In this document: positions 63,104-64,000 of the stretch, piece by piece
How positions within the stretch are numbered: position 1 is the stretch's first letter
Layout of the letters: every line of letters starts with the position of its first letter
Source of the DNA: Penicillus capitatus
Taxonomy: Eukaryota; Chlorophyta
DNA: 64,000 nucleotides
Assembly: GCA_965649825.1 (NCBI GenBank)
Contig: OZ287723.1
Location: forward strand, 16,001 to 80,000
Direction of reading: 5' to 3'
Position numbers and translations under genes: made by a program
Notes under the pieces: generated by a model
Told to the model about the DNA's origin: nothing
Seen by the model: only the letters and a program-made list of their open reading frames with translations
Databases searched by the model: none

Positions 63104-64000
63104 TTACTTGAATATATATTCAAAAAACGATGAAATTTCATTAAAAGAGATTTTCTTTTTCATAAAATAAAAAAAATAATGAAAAATACGATATTGAAAA
63201 ACTTTTGGAAAATAATTGAAATTTTCGTTTTTACAATAAAATAACTTTTGAATGATTTTTTGAAAGTATTTATTTTCAAAATTTAAAATTGTTTGAATTT
63301 GACTTATTTTTTTGAATATTTGAGAATTGAAAAAAAACTTTAAATACGGTAAAAATTGTAATCTCAAACGATTTCGACGCAAAGAAATTTTAAAATTTGT
63401 AAAATCAGGAAAAATTGGCAAATTCCAAAAATCACAAAATTTAAGTAATTCAAATCTTGAAATATTTATCAATGGACGTAATACTTTATATTTATATGTT
63501 AAATTTTTTATATAAAGTTTACAAACTCGGTGACGAGATTTTTTTATATTAATAAAATTTTTGTGAACATTCATAATTTAAAAAATTTTGAAAATCTCGT
63601 AAAAATTGTAAACCAAATTTACTCGATCCTCTGAATAAATTTAAAAAAAATGTTTCAAAATTATCATTTTTTGTATGGGCCGTTAATATATAATTCGATC
63701 TTGAATAATTAGCAATTCGAAAAAATAAAAAATATCTATGTTTTCGTGCATTTTTTTCCGAAAAAAATTGCGAGAAAAAAATCGTATAAAAAAATGTTAA
63801 ATTTAGAAAAAAACTTAATTGAAAAGAATGACGAAATAAATAGAAATCTTGTTTTTTCCACAAATGATTACAATAGAGAATGGAAAAATGAGCAGTAGTT
63901 TTGCTAGAGTTGTTTATTAAAAACATCCAAAAAACAAGTAAAGTAATTGAATCTTGGCCTCCTGAAAAACATATCAAATAATGAATAAGTTGTCTTGGAG
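63104..64000 (-). pseudogene. tilS: tRNA(Ile)-lysidine synthetase, 5' end cut by window, interrupted by a frameshift
   Basis: TilS converts C34 of tRNA-Ile(CAU) to lysidine. The upstream part runs from the window edge to a stop at 63549: ICFSGGQDSITLL (PP-loop), YCNHLW and ILTAHTKNDNFETFFLNLFR with RGSSKFGL. The downstream part, in the +1 frame (63104-63574), continues with VLRPLINISRFELLKFCDFW and SLRRNRLRLQFLPYLKFF. Domain order is correct, so one gene is split by a single-base shift, most simply in the A5/T4 tract at about 63551-63562. It may be a pseudogene, a sequencing error or programmed frameshifting; all catalytic motifs remain. Confidence 0.82.

Overview
The window is a piece of the chloroplast genome of a green alga (Chlorophyta). 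It carries photosystem, cytochrome b6f, ATP synthase, plastid RNA polymerase and ribosomal protein genes at very high AT content. The gene set (tufA, accD, infA, rpl5, rpl19, rpl32, rps9, cemA, ycf20, tilS, chlB/chlL/chlN, and a giant ftsH-like gene instead of a plant ycf2) points to a chlorophyte, most compatible with a trebouxiophyte-like lineage. That placement is inference from gene content; I cannot name a species. No large inverted repeat is visible in these 64 kb.

Layout. 1-3950 (-): rps2-atpI-atpH-atpF-atpA, the cyanobacterial ATP synthase cluster, with a short group II intron in atpF and a tandem duplication in front of atpI. 4.0-7.6 kb: petL and psaJ (+), then rps4, six tRNAs and chlB (-). 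7.7-15.4 kb: psaA (+), petB-petD and rps14 (-), atpB-atpE-cemA, trnfM, psbN, psbK and psaM (+), then an AT-rich tandem-repeat field. 15.9-21.1 kb (-): 23S rRNA with four group I introns, a 5S rRNA with an internal expansion, trnL(UAA) with a group I intron, trnY and trnS. 21.3-28.2 kb (+): a 2270-residue ftsH-like gene and psbM. 28.3-43.2 kb (-): a free-standing degenerate group II maturase, psaB-psbZ, rps9-rpoC1-rpoC2, rpl19, rpl32, two tRNAs, and tufA split by a maturase-bearing group II intron. 43.3-48.0 kb: a tRNA cluster, accD, rps7-rps12, rbcL and petG. 48.1-57.3 kb (+): psaI, petA, an unusual trnI(CAU), the long ribosomal protein operon rpl23 to rpoA, trnI(GAU)-trnA(UGC), clpP and psbE-psbF-psbL-psbJ. 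57.4-64.0 kb: chlL-chlN (-), trnN-ycf20 (+), psaC, psbD-psbC and the start-truncated, frame-broken tilS (-).

How it works together. Dark-operative protochlorophyllide reductase (chlL/N/B) makes chlorophyll without light, accD feeds fatty acid synthesis, and the remaining genes are photosynthetic subunits or the plastid's own expression machinery. The striking features lie in the expression machinery. The rRNA operon is broken up: 23S-5S stand alone, no 16S is adjacent, and trnI(GAU)-trnA(UGC) lie about 35 kb away. The 23S gene has two group I introns separated by a 13-nt exon. The 5S gene has an extra segment of about 49 nt. trnI(CAU) has a class II variable arm, while its modifying enzyme TilS is interrupted by a frameshift. 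Several essential genes (rpoA, rpoC1, psbC, rps2, rps7, infA) carry in-frame simple-repeat expansions.
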